Below, piece by piece: positions 8,754-21,900 of a stretch of DNA of 64,000 bases (its first letter is position 1; each line of letters opens with the position of its first letter). A model generated the notes under the pieces. The model was not told where the DNA came from. It searched no databases and worked only from the letters and a program-made list of their open reading frames with translations. Both the position numbers and the translations under genes were made by a program. Origin of the DNA: Poteriospumella lacustris (taxonomy: Eukaryota; Sar; Chrysophyceae; Chromulinales; Dinobryaceae); NCBI GenBank assembly GCA_008000375.1, contig SMOI01000072.1, forward strand, positions 62,001 through 126,000. The letters run 5' to 3'.

Positions 8754-11700
8754 TCAGGAGTAGTCGCCCTCGTCCTCGAGGCAGAGCAGCGCGCCCTGCG
8801 CCGCACCGCCGGCGCGCACGTGGCCGGTTGCCTGCCCCAGCCGCGCATCGAAGACCTGGAAGTGCTCACAGACCGCCCTCTCGAACAGGCTCTGCGGCAC
8901 CTCGTGCGCGAGCGAGAACTGCAGCATCGGACCCGCCGGGTGGCGAGTGCGCTCCGGCTGCGCGCCCGCCAGATAGCTCTCCAACACGCGAGCACCGCTT
9001 TTGCTCGCGCGTGTTTCCGTCGCACCGCTGGACAGCTGGAGCTCGGGCCAGTCCATGTCGAGGTGGTGGCGCTCCACCACGGGCGGAACCTTCATGCGCT
9101 CGATCCACCGCGAGTACTGCTCGGTGAGACTGCGCTGCACCGACTCCGTCAGCACCGGGCGGCGAAACTCCAGCGCTGGATGGGCAGCCGTTGCCGCAGT
9201 TCCGTCTCCAATTTCGGCGAGCGCCTTTTCCTTTTCGCGGTCTTTGTCTTTGGCGTAGCCGGCGCCGAGGTTGCCCGGATCGCGCAGGTGCGCGTTGTAG
9301 GCGTTGCGCGCCGCGACCGCCTCCTTGACGCTCTCCTCGAGGAACGAGACGACCTTCGCTTCAAGCTGTTTCACATTCGGCCACCTACAGAACACGGCGC
9401 TGTGAGTCGCGGCAGACGACACGCAGAGGCGGCGCCAACGTACGATTTGGACTGCAGTTTGGAGTGCAGACACGTGGACACCCAGCGGCGCAAGAAGAGT
9501 TGTTCCTCGTCGTCTTCCTCGTCGTTACCGCCCGCCCGCAGGTGCTGGTTGAGGACCATGCCATGGGCAGCGGCGTTGCGCTCACTCAACAAAGCGGCCT
9601 GCCCTCGCGGCTGACCGCCAACCGGCGTGCTCGTCCCGGGCGTGCCCACGTGACCTGAGCTGCTCGCCAGCGTATTCATGCGCACCAGCGGGTGCGCTGT
9701 GGTACCTGCACTTGCGGGAACACCGCTGTTTCCTGCATTGGCGTTGCGCAAGATGAAGGCTGGCTGCGGGTGCGGAGCCGCGGGCAGGTTCAGTCGCAAC
9801 GACACGGTCACCTCGAAGGCCCCCAGCCGTTTCGTCGTCAGCGGCGGCGTGCGAAGCGCATACAAACGAACGGCCAGTCGCGAGTCGGCTATGGCTCTGA
9901 TGAGAGCAGCAAGCACGGCATTGGCGTGCTTGACGTACGTCTTGGTGTCGTGGCGCAGCGACTGGTTGCTGTGCAGGTGGCAGTCGAAGCAGTGCTCCAC
10001 CGCGACAAAGACGTCCAGATGGTCAGGCGCGTGGTCGCCCAGTTCCTCCGCGGCGAATTGGCCAGAGAAGTCGGGCAGGAAAGGCACCACCGGAGCGGGC
10101 GAGAAGGCCCGCGTTTGGAGCGTTGTCGCTTCTTGGTGGAGCTTCCGCAGCATTTGGTACTGGAGGTGCTGGTGCTTGATCGACGGCGGAATGTTTGGGA
10201 TGCGCAGGCGCGGCGCGCTGCCGGATGCACTTTGCGAGCCGGGTTGTTGCTGTTGCTGCTGCTGCTGTTGATACTGCTGAATCTGCTGCAGCTGGCCCTG
10301 CAACTGACTCTGCAGTTGCTGCACTTGCGCTGCCAGGAGATGCTGCTGCTGCACCATGCCCGCTGCGAAATAGGGCAGCTCTTCGTCGGCAGCCTGCGGA
10401 TCGTGCGAGTCGAGTGGCTCTACTTGCGGCAGCGAGGCGAGCAGCTGCTGGATCAGCATTTTCTGCCCCGCGGGGCCGCTGTGGGCCAGGCTGCTGTTGT
10501 TCACGTCACGTGCGCTGGCGGCTGCACCGCCCGACTGGCCCCCTGCGGCTGTTGCGAAGGGTTTAACCGACCCCTTTGCAGAGGCTTCCTCGCCTTCCGC
10601 GTCGTCACTGGGCAGGCCCATCATCGCCATGACGAGCTGTTGCTGTGCCGCGAAGGTATTTGGGTCGGAAATCGACGGCGCTCGGGCCTTGCTCGCCTGC
10701 TGAATCGCCAGCGCTCGCAGCCCTCCACCTCCATTGGCAGAGGCCGACGTGCGACGAGGAACAGCGCTTCCTTGCTGACCATGCAAATGCTGCGTGAAAG
10801 GCACAGCTTGAAGCAGCGTGGGCGCCTCGGTGGCTGCCGCCTCCGAGTTCGCGCGATCAACGTCGTCACTGAAGCTGTTGCGATTGCTCCCAGCGGAGGC
10901 GCTGCCGCGGCGAGACGGCACAACACGACCGCTATTGCCAATTTTCATTGACACAACGAAGGGTGTGTCCTGGACAAGCGATGGCGATCGAGGGCGAGCC
11001 GGCGGTGATGCCGAACGGGGAGGAGTGGCGTTCTTCGGCGGTGTGGACGAGGAACGAACAGACCGCGCATCTCGGAGGCCAGTGGGCGATTGTGGTGAAG
11101 ATAGCTGTCCAGTACCTCGCGCTGAAGACGGCTTCTGTGATCGGGACTTGGGCGGTGGTGACCAGGCCGATTGGCGGTTGGACACTTGAAACGGCACGTT
11201 CAGTTCCCCAGTGCGCATCGCGTCATACATAGTGAGGGGTCGGCGCTCCACAGACACTGGCAGCGGTTCTTTCGCCGATCCCATAGGTCTGTGAGAGGCT
11301 TGATAAGCTGATGAGGGTTGGCTCGCCGTCAAGGAAACGGTGTCAAAAGCTGCGAACGGACTCGATGGTTCACCTGCGCGACCAGGCGCTGGGACCGTGA
11401 GATTGGACAAGAGCAGCTCGGCGCCACCTGCGTCTTTGGAAGGAAACACGCTGAACTTGCTGCTCCCAACATCTGATTGTCCGTTTGGCGGCCGGTGAGA
11501 TCCCGCACCCACCGGTGGATTTCCTTCTCCGGCAACAGGACCCTCAACAGACTCACCACGAGGTGCGCCCTCTTCCACACGAAGGCTTAACGTGGAATCA
11601 GGAAAATTGTCTGCACTTCTCCTGTCAGCGACAGATGGATCAGCAGCTTCGTTGGTTGCAGCGGCAGTCTTTGGTATCCGCGCAAAGGCCTGTTCCATCA

Positions 11701-12433
11701 GCAAGAGTAGGCTCTGGTCGTGCATTTCCTGCGCCTTTTGCAGTTCGCTGAGGGCGCTTTCGGCGGAAACAAGTTCCACATTAATTCTTTTGGCTCGTAG
11801 GGCCTTGGATATTCTTGTGGGCAAAACGATGCTGTTCTTCTGACAGTGACGGAGAAGAATCAAACACATAGCTTGAGCAGTCTGAGTGTCTTTCAAAAAC
11901 GCGGCAAGTTCCAGTGGCGTCCTTCCGTCGTTGTCTACCAGCAGAACATTGGCGCCGAATTCGAGAAGCAGAATTACCATTTCGATATTGGATTGGGCCA
12001 CCGCACAATGTAGAGGCCCATTTCCTCCGACGTCCTGTGCATTACAATCAGCTTTAAACGTGAGAAGTCTGGTCGCTGTGCGCAGCGAGTTCGAGCGAGC
12101 AGACCAGTGAAGTGGAGCTTCACCCAACTATGAATATAGGGCAAGAGTAAGAAATCAACGGGTTCGTTTTGGCAAATACGTCGCCCACTGCACCTTATTT
12201 TTAATATTGTGCTGTGCGCCATGGGAAAGCAGCAGCTCCGTCGCGTCGTCGAGATCGGAGAAGGCCATAAGGTGCAGAATTGAATTACCCGACTGAGGGT
12301 CCTTCCAATTTACTTTTCTCCTTATTTCCAGATCATGTGCTCTTTTACTCGTCAAAAGGTACCTGGCATATTGGACATCATCAAGACAGGCGTCGAGGAG
12401 TCGGAGACCTGCATTTCCAGATGCATTCTCCAT
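8754..12433 (-). CDS. Ankyrin-repeat protein with Q-rich region and a conserved Cys/His-containing C-terminal domain
   Basis: Three exons: 12433-12194, 12127-9444 and 9384-8754. The introns are 66 and 59 bp, and the product is about 1,184 residues. Splicing joins NIKNK to LGEAPLHWSAR, completing an ankyrin repeat, and LQSKS to WPNVKQLEAK. The N-terminal 200 residues hold about four ankyrin repeats (SILHLMAF, APLHWSAR, GPLHCAVAQ, TPLELAAF). A long Ser/Pro-rich disordered stretch and a poly-Gln region follow. Around residue 790-880 is an ordered block with VAVEHCFDCHLHSN, SLRHDTKTYVKHAN and RLGAFEVTVSLRL. It resembles a thioredoxin-like CxxC module, but I cannot name the family securely. The C-terminus is charged. 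The start at 12433 is the first ATG in a frame that stays open further upstream, so another 5' exon is possible. Probable scaffold or regulatory protein. Confidence 0.75.
10244..10330 (-). repeat. CAG/CAA repeat encoding poly-Gln
   Basis: On the minus strand this is a run of Gln codons (ten consecutive Gln, then a Q-rich stretch) inside the ankyrin gene. It is a coding microsatellite likely to vary in length. Confidence 0.85.
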
Positions 12434-12947
12434 CGCTGATGATCGCCCTTTCAAACTTGCGGGTCCCAAAATGAAGGATTGTGAGGCGCTGGTCCTCCGA
12501 TGGGCATAGGCGTATGCTATAACCTATAACAACGTCATACATACATGCAGGCCTACAGACAGGCCGTACGCTGCAATCGGTGTTCCCGTCGAGGATTTCG
12601 AAGTCCGTCGCCAAGAAGTTGTAACGGCCGAAACGGAGAAAAACAGCCAAAGTAAGCGCCGAACGCTTCAAAAGCAGCGGTAAAACGGTAAACCGACCAT
12701 TCGCTCACATCGACCCAAACCGTTCACGCTCGAAGGTTCTTTTGGTCTTGGGTCTTGATGATAGACACTTCGCGGGAAAAGCTGTTGACAATCTCCAACA
12801 CAAAGCTTCCTCCAACTCGAGAATTTCTTTGACATCTTTGTAATTGAAATTTAAGCAAGAAAAATCAAACAGCTGTGAAGATAGTCAACTCCTTGGCTAC
12901 ATTCGAAAATTTCGTCGCATTCAATTGCGTACTGATGAATATAAAAG
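12434..12947. other. Divergent intergenic region, ankyrin gene / giant repeat gene
   Basis: This AT-richer 514-bp spacer must contain the promoter of the 25-kb giant gene. I see no clear core promoter element at a usable distance. A TATAAAA lies directly against the giant gene's ATG (12940-12946), too close to direct transcription of that ATG. Confidence 0.5.
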
Positions 12948-15900
12948 ATGGCTTCGACTGTTTCCCGAATTCGAATTTTGGTTTTTCTTTTCCCACTATT
13001 GAGTTTAGTTGGGTGCGTACTGGAGTCTTCTCCGAAGATGTCACTTGTTGACAGTATGAATATACATCCGATGCAAATGAAAAGGAGCACACACATGCGG
13101 CTTCTTGTCGCTGCAGATCCGACAAGTCGTCCTTCAAATCAACCAACAGCTCAACCAAGTAGCCAACCTTCGTCAATGCCTTCCTGTCAACCATCCAGCC
13201 AACCTTCCTGCCAGCCCACGTGTTTTCCGTCTGCGCTTCCATCCGGGCAGCCATCAGGACAGCCATCAGGACAGCCCACGTGTGTTCCATCCGGGCAGCC
13301 ATCAGGACAGCCCACGTGTGTTCCATCCGGGCAGCCATCCGGGCAGCCATCAGGACAGCCCACGTGTGTTCCATCCGGGCAGCCATCAGGACAGCCATCA
13401 GGACAGCCCACGTGTGTTCCATCCGGGCAGCCATCAGGACAGCCCAGTGCTAGTCCAACAGCTCAACCATCTCGTCAACCGACGAGACAGCCATCTTCCC
13501 AGCCAACCCGCCAGCCATTCAACAGGCCATCAGGGCAGCCTAGCAGACAGCCAACCTCGCAGCCAAGTAGACAACCAATATCTCGACCAACCGGCCAACC
13601 AAGCAGGCAGCCAACTTCTCAGCCAACAAGGCAGCCAAGTAGACAACCCACTGGTCAGCCAAGTAGACAACCAAGTGCTCAGCCTTCTGGGCGACCATCT
13701 TCTCAGCCGAGCAATCAACCCAGTGAGTTTCCTTCCTGTCAGCCTACAGGCCAACCGAGTCACCAACCTTCTTCTCAACCCTCGTCTCAGCCATCAGTGC
13801 AGCCGACAGGCCAGCCATCAGGTCAACCATCTAGTCAACCTTCTGGCGAGCCCACTAGTCAACCGTCAATGCAACCAACAGATCTCCCAACAGGTCAGCC
13901 GTCAGGTCAGCCGACTGATTCCCCCACGATGCTGCCCACGTCTCAGCCAACCAACCAACCAACGAACCAGCCATCATGCCAGCCAAGCGGACAGCCGACA
14001 TCTCAACCTTCAAGGCAACCAACTGGACAGCCATCTCGTCAGCCCACTCGCCAGCCTACCGGCCAACCATCACGACAACCATCTTCGCAGCCAACGCGGC
14101 AGCCAACTCGGCAGCCAACTGCGCAACCATCACGACAACCGTCGCGGCAGCCTTCTGCTCAACCTTCGCGGCAGCCATCCACGCAGCCCAGTGGTCACCC
14201 ATCGAGGCAACCTACTGACCAGCCGACGAATCAACCGACGTGCCAGCCTACTGAGAGACCGACTGATCAACCAACGGCACAACCTTCCGCCGCTCCGTCA
14301 GACCAACCTTCCGGTCAACCTTCTGACCAACCAACTGTACAACCATCATCCTCTCCTTCGGGGCAGCCAACATCACAACCCTCTTCTCAACCATCATCCC
14401 TCCCTACTCAGCAGCCAAGTAGGCAACCAACGTCGCAACCCACTCGTCAGCCTTCACGGCAACCAACTGGTCAGCCATCACGACAGCCTACTCGGCAGCC
14501 GACCGCTCAACCGAGTAGACAGCCATCCGGTCAACCTTCACGACAGCCTACCCGGCAGCCAACTGCTCAACCATCTCGTCAGCCCTCTTCGCAACCATCG
14601 ACATCTCCATCGCTACAACCCGCCGGGAGACCAACAAGTCAACCATCAACTCAGCCAACAAATCAGCCTTCATCGCAGCCATCTGCGCAACCAAGTCTGA
14701 CTCCATCAACCCAGCCATCGTGTCAACCGTCTTCCCAACCAACAGGTGAGCCTTCTTCACAGCCATCGCGACAACCTTCATCGCAGCCAACCAGGCAACC
14801 TTCATCGCAGCCAACCAGGCAACCATCCCGCCAGCCTTCCGCGCAGCCAACAAGGCAGCCATCCCGTCAGCCTTCGGGGCAGCCCACCCGCCAGCCTACC
14901 GCCCAGCCAACGAGACAGCCGACGAGGCAGCCAACCGCCCAACCATCAAGACAACCGACGTCGCAACCTAGTCGACAACCAACGACTCAGCCAACGACTC
15001 AGCCAACGACTCAGCCCTCATCGCGTCCGAGTCAGCAGCCTTCATCGCAGCCAACTTCCGATCCCTCAACCCAGCCTTCTCAGCAACCTTCGTCGCAGCC
15101 ATCCTCTATTCCAACTTCACAGCCCTCTGGACAACCTTCGGCCCAACCATCTTCCCAACCGACAGCAGAACCATCCCGTCAGCCTTCGGGGCAGCCCACA
15201 CGCCAACCTACCGCCCAGCCAACGAGGCAGCCGACGAGGCAGCCAACCGCCCAACCATCAAGACAACCGACGTCGCAACCTAGTCGACAACCAACGACTC
15301 AGCCAACGACTCAGCCAACGACTCAGCCCTCATCGCGTCCGAGTCAGCAGCCTTCATCGCAGCCAACAACTCAACCGAGTTCCCAACCCAGCTTTTCCTC
15401 CACTTCTCAACCCACCTCATCTCCTTCCAGACATCCGTCATCGCAGCCTTCGAGTCAACCGTCCATTCAACCATCGTCACAGCCTTCTGGATCGCCAACA
15501 GTGCAACCCACTTCACAGCCATCGGGATTTCCGTCATGCTTTCCATCAAGCCAACCTTCGCGACAGCCTTCCGTGCAACCTTCATCAAAGCCTTCAACAC
15601 AACCGTCCCGTCAACCCAGTTCAGTTCCAACGACCGTTCCGTCGACGCAGCCAACCACACAACCATCAACGCAGCCGTCAAACCAACCTTCAGCAACACC
15701 ATCTTCTCAGCCAACACGACAACCGTCAAGCCAACCTTCATCCCAACCAAGCACGCGACCCACTGGACAGCCGTCCAGAGCACCTTCTGGTCAGCCAACA
15801 GCTCAGCCTACGCGGCAACCGACGAGTCAACCGACTCGGCAGCCCACTGGGCAACCTACTAGACAGCCTAGCAGGCAGCCAACTGGACAGCCTTCGCGCC

Positions 15901-18900
15901 AACCAACAAGGCAGCCAACTGGACAGCCCAGTAGACAACCAACTGGACAGCCTTCGCGCCAACCAACGAGGCAACCAACAGGGCAGCCGTCGCGCCAACC
16001 AACAAGGCAACCATCTGGACAACCCAGTAGACAACCAACTGGACAGCCTTCGCGCCAACCAACAAGGCAACCAACTGGACAGCCCAGTAGACAACCAACT
16101 GGACAGCCTTCGCGCCAACCAACAACTCAACCGACCTCTCAACCATCGATCCAACCAACGCTTCAACCAAGTGCCCAACCTTCTTCACAACCAAGTGAGC
16201 AGCCAACAGCTTCACCAACCATTCAACCGACGTCCCAGCCCACAATAGAACCAACGGGCCAGCCTTCATGTCTGCCGACCTCTCAGCCATCATGTCAACC
16301 CACATGTTTGCCATCCTCACAGCCATCAGCACAACCTGTTCGGATACCGACAAGCCAGCCAACTAGGCAACCTTCGAGGCAACCAAGCGGGCAGCCGTCT
16401 CGCCAGCCAACACAACAACCGACAAAGCAGCCTTCGAGGCAACCAACTGGACAACCATCCCGACAACCTACTCGGCAACCTACGATGCAGCCCACGCGCC
16501 AGCCCACGATGCAACCATCCAGACAGCCAACGCGACAGCCTACAGGTCAACCATCTCGCCAACCAACTCGCCAACCGACTGGCCAACCGTCTCGTCAGCC
16601 TACTGGTCAACCCACTCGTCAGCCAACTATGCAGCCGACAATGCAACCTTCGCTGCAACCTTCTGGCCGACCCACAGCTCAACCCTCCTCGTTTCCGACA
16701 GGGCAACCAACCATGCAACCGTCGACTCAACCAACTGCTGCTCCATCTGCACAACCTTCATCACAACCTTCATCGCAGCCAACAAGTGAGCCGACGGGCC
16801 AACCCTCTTTTCAGCCAACTTCGCGGCCCAGCTCTCAACCCTCTGCCCAGCCAACATCTCAACCTTCGCGGCAACCGTCTTGCCAGCCTACTAAACAACC
16901 GTCTCGTCAGCCATCATCGCAGCCAAGTAGACAGCCATCAAGGCAGCCAACGGGCCAGCCGTCGCGGCAACCAACTCGACAGCCCACAAGGCAGCCATCA
17001 AACCAACCATCTGGTCAACCGAGTCGTCAACCGACGAGACAGCCAACTGGACAACCTTCTCGACAACCTTCATGTCAGCCATCATCGCAGCCATCCACCA
17101 TGCCTTCGCTTCAGCCTTCTGGGCAGCCATCAACTCAGCCAACGTGTTTTCCGTCCGGGCAACCATCCAGCCAACCTTCCCGGCAGCCCTCCTCGGTGCC
17201 GACCGGGCAGCCCTCACAACAACCATCAGCATTACCAACTGGGCAACCGACATCGCAACCGACATCGCAACCGTCGCGACAGCCGAGTCGCCAACCTACT
17301 CGGCAACCAACTCGGCAGCCTACTGGACAACCGTCGAGGCAACCAACCCGACAGCCAACCGGGCAGCCTACTCGTCAGCCAACGGGCCAACCAACTCGCC
17401 AACCCACTCGTCAACCAACATCACAACCGACATCTCAGCCGACATCTCAGCCGACGTCTCAGCCATCAACTCAGCCGACACTGCAACCAACATCGAACCC
17501 AACTTGTCAGCCATCAAATCAGCCATCAAATCAGCCCTCATTGCAGCCAACCGCAATACCTTCGTCGCAGCCCTCAAACCAACCTACGTCTCAGCCCTCG
17601 GCGGACCCAAGTGCTCAGCCTTCCGCTCAGCCATCGGCACAACCTTCCAGACAACCCTCCAGGCAACCGAGTAGTCAACCATCTCGGCAGCCATCTTCTC
17701 AGCCGTCCCGTCAACCCAGTCGTCAACCCAGTGGTCAGCCTACTCGTCAACCGTCACGCCAGCCCACAAGTCAGCCAACGCGTCAACCTACACGACAGCC
17801 GACTCGACAACCATTCGGCCGACCTACCGGTCAGCCTTCTGCGTTACCATCTGGACAGCCGAGCAGACAACCGAGCGCTTATCCAACTTGCCAGCCATCA
17901 AGCATACCTACAAATCGTCCATCTTCGCAGCCGTCCATGCAACCAACTCGACAACCGTCATCATATCCATCGGACCAACCCTCGTCACAACCCACGCGAC
18001 AGCCAACCTTGCAGCCAAGCTCGTCACCCTCTCGGCAGCCGACATCGCAACCTTCGATACATCCGACCTGTCGTCCAACCCAACAGCCTTCGTCACAGCC
18101 GTCTGTGTTTCCAACATCACAGCCGACTACCCAGCCGTCGAGACAGCCTTCTTCTCAACCATCGCTGCAACCCACAAGACAACCTTCCGCTCAACCTTCC
18201 GCACAACCTTCCGCTCAGCCCACCAGTCTTCCATCAAGCCAACCAACAGGACAGCCGTCGAGCCAGCCATCAAGCCAGCCTTCCAGTCGACCAACTCAGC
18301 AGCCATCTCGTCAGCCGTCTATGCAGCCAACGAGGCAACCGACGAACATCCCTTCTTCGCAACCGTCGAAGAAACCCTCATCTTATCCTTCCAGTCAGCC
18401 ATCTGGCCAACCATCATCTCAACCGACCGACCATCCATCACGTCAACCTTCGCAGCAGCCGTCAAATCAACCGACAGCGTATCCGACGTCTCAACCTACA
18501 ATCCAACCCACTCGGCAGCCATCATCCCAACCTTCCACGAAGCCGTCTTCGCAGCCGTCACGCCAGCCATCTGATCAACCAACGCATCGTCCGTCAATGC
18601 AGCCCACTTCGCAGCCATCGAGTAAACCAACGTCGCAACCTTCCGGCCAGCCTTCCTGCCAGCCATCAAAGCAGCCATCCAAAAGACCGTCCAGCTGGCC
18701 ATCAGGTCAACCCTCTTCACAACCTTCCGCACAACCTTCGGGGCAGCCCTCACGGCAGCCTACCTCACATCCAACAACACAACCCTCATCTAGACCATCA
18801 TCGCAACCCTCCCGACAGCCAACTCGACAGCCAACGTCCCAACCAACGGTTTGTCCGAGTCGTCAGCCTTCTTCACAGCCGACAGTCCAACCCTCGACGC

Positions 18901-21900
18901 AACCAACGTTGCAGCCGAGCGGACAGCCTACAGGTCGTCCGTCTTTGCAGCCAACAAGCCAGCCTACGAATCAGCCAAGTTCCCAGCCAACGGTGAAGCC
19001 GTCTCGACAACCGTCGGGCCAACCTTCTGGGCAGCCAAGCACACAACCGTCTGAGTGTCCGACTCGACAACCGACGCAGCAACCGTCGCGACAACCGACA
19101 GGGAGTCCGAGCAGTCAGCCATCGCGGCAGCCGTCAGGTCAGCCGTCGAGTCAGCCATCAGGTCAGCCGTCGGGCCAGCCAAGCTCCCAGCCGAGTTGCC
19201 GTCCGTCGTCGCAGCCGACTTGTCAGCCGAGTTGCCAGCCGACTCGGCAGCCGACAGGGTATCCGAGCGGTCAGCCATCGAGGCAGCCATCGGGTCAGCC
19301 ATCGGGTCAGCCATCGGGCCAACCATCGGGTCAGCCCAGCTCTCAGCCCAGTTGCCGTCCGACTTGTCAGCCGAGTTGCCAGCCGACTCGGCAGCCGACA
19401 GGGTATCCGAGTGGCCAGCCGTCGGGTCAGCCGTCAGGTCAACCGTCAGATCAACCAAGCTCGCAGCCTAGTGCTCAGCCGACTCGGCAACCGACTTCGC
19501 AACCAAGTGGGCATCCGTCATCGCAGCCGACGCGGCAGCCGACGCTGCAACCGACGGGGAGTCCGAGCGGTCAGCCATCGGGTCAGCCATCGGGTCAGCC
19601 GTCAGGTCAACCGTCAGATCAACCAAGCTCGCAGCCTAGTGCTCAGCCGACTCGGCAACCGACTTCGCAACCAAGTGGGCATCCGTCATCGCAGCCGACG
19701 CGGCAGCCGACGCTGCAACCGACGGGGAGTCCGAGCGGTCAGCCATCGGGACAGCCATCGAGCCAACCGTCGGGTCTGCCATCAGGCCAGCCTGCGGGTC
19801 AGCCAAGCTCTCAGCCGAGTTGCCGTCCGTCTTCGCAGCCGTCAGGTCAGCCTTCGCTCCAGCCTTCGGTGCAGCCTTCGTCTATCCCCTCTCGTCAACC
19901 AAGTAGTCAGCCAAGCAGACAGCCGACAGAGCGTCCTTCTCGGCAACCATCTGGTCAACCTTCGTGTCTTCCAACGTTGCAACCGTCTGGTCAACCATCG
20001 ACGAAGCCGACTATGCAGCCGTCGAAGCAACCTTCGTCTTTGCCGACGTGTCAACCCACCACACAACCCTCAAGGCAACCGACTCAATTGCCATCTGCGC
20101 AGCCAACGTGGCAGCCTTCTCGTCAACCTTCTGCGCAACCTTCCGCACAACCTTCCCGGCATCCATCAACACAACCGACTCGACAACCTTCCTCATCCCC
20201 TTCATCGCAACCCTCCCGACAGCCAACTCGACAGCCAACGTCCCAACCAACGGTTTGTCCGAGTCGTCAGCCTTCTTCACAGCCGACAGTCCAACCCTCG
20301 ACGCAACCAACGTTGCAGCCGAGCGGACAGCCTACAGGTCGTCCGTCTTTGCAGCCAACAAGCCAGCCTACGAATCAGCCAAGTTCCCAGCCAACGGTGA
20401 AGCCGTCTCGACAACCGTCGGGCCAACCTTCTGGGCAGCCAAGCACACAACCGTCTGAGTGTCCGACTCGACAACCGACGCAGCAACCGTCGCGACAACC
20501 GACAGGGAGTCCGAGCAGTCAGCCATCGCGGCAGCCGTCAGGTCAGCCGTCGAGTCAGCCATCAGGTCAGCCGTCGGGCCAGCCAAGCTCCCAGCCGAGT
20601 TGCCGTCCGTCGTCGCAGCCGACTTGTCAGCCGAGTTGCCAGCCGACTCGGCAGCCGACAGGGTATCCGAGCGGTCAGCCATCGAGGCAGCCATCGGGTC
20701 AGCCATCGGGTCAGCCATCGGGCCAACCATCGGGTCAGCCCAGCTCTCAGCCCAGTTGCCGTCCGACTTGTCAGCCGACTTGTCAGCCGAGTTGCCAGCC
20801 GACTCGGCAGCCGACAGGGTATCCGAGCGGTCAGCCATCGAGGCAGCCATCGGGTCAGCCATCGGGTCAGCCATCGGGCCAACCATCGGGTCAGCCCAGC
20901 TCTCAGCCCAGTTGCCGTCCGACTTGTCAGCCGAGTTGCCAGCCGACTCGGCAGCCGACAGGGTATCCGAGTGGCCAGCCGTCGGGTCAGCCGTCAGGTC
21001 AACCGTCAGATCAACCAAGCTCGCAGCCTAGTGCTCAGCCGACTCGGCAACCGACTTCGCAACCAAGTGGACATCCGTCATCGCAGCCTACGCGGCAGCC
21101 GACTCGGCAACCGACGGGGAGTCCGAGCGGTCAGCCATCGGGACAGCCATCGAGCCAGCCGTCGGGTCAGCCATCAATGCAACCGTCGTCGCAACCGTCG
21201 ATTGTTCCCAGTTCCCAGCCAACTACGCAGCCGACTCGCCAACCATTGTCGCAGCCGTCAGGGCAGCCGTCGTCTGTCCCATCTCATCAACCATCTTCAC
21301 AACCCAGTTCTGCACCGTCAGCCCAGCCGTCAACTCAACCCACAGCACAGCCATCCCGCCAACCGACAACAACGCCAACGGGACGGTCATCAGGCCAACC
21401 AACGTCTCGGCCCACCAGACAACCTTCGTGCCAACCAAGCAGCCAACCATCGCGGCAACCATCGACTCAGCCATCACAACAACCGTCTTCAATTCCATCC
21501 TCACAACCGTCTCTTCAGCCGTCAGTTCAGCCGTCTGGTCAACCATCTCGACAACCCTCCGCTCAGCCTTCAGAGCAACCGTCGTCGCAGCCCTCGGTAC
21601 AACCAACAACTCAACCAACCATTCAACCAAGCCAACAACCTTCGTCCCAACCGTCAACACAGCCGTCCTGCCAACCATCATGCATCCCTTCAACTCAACC
21701 CACGCGCCAGCCTTCGACTCAGCCATCGAGCATCCCCTCGATGCAGCCATCTACCCAACCAACGACACAGCCAACCTCACAGCCAAGCAGTCACCCATCC
21801 ATGCAACCGAGTGACCAGCCTTCTGTGCAGCCAACGCAACAACCAACAACGCAACCCTCAGGACAACCTTCCGGACAACCCACTGGACAACCTTCAGGAC

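Noticed and set aside
12940-12946. TATAAAA as promoter of the giant gene
   Set aside because: It abuts the ATG; transcription from it would start downstream of the signal-peptide codons.
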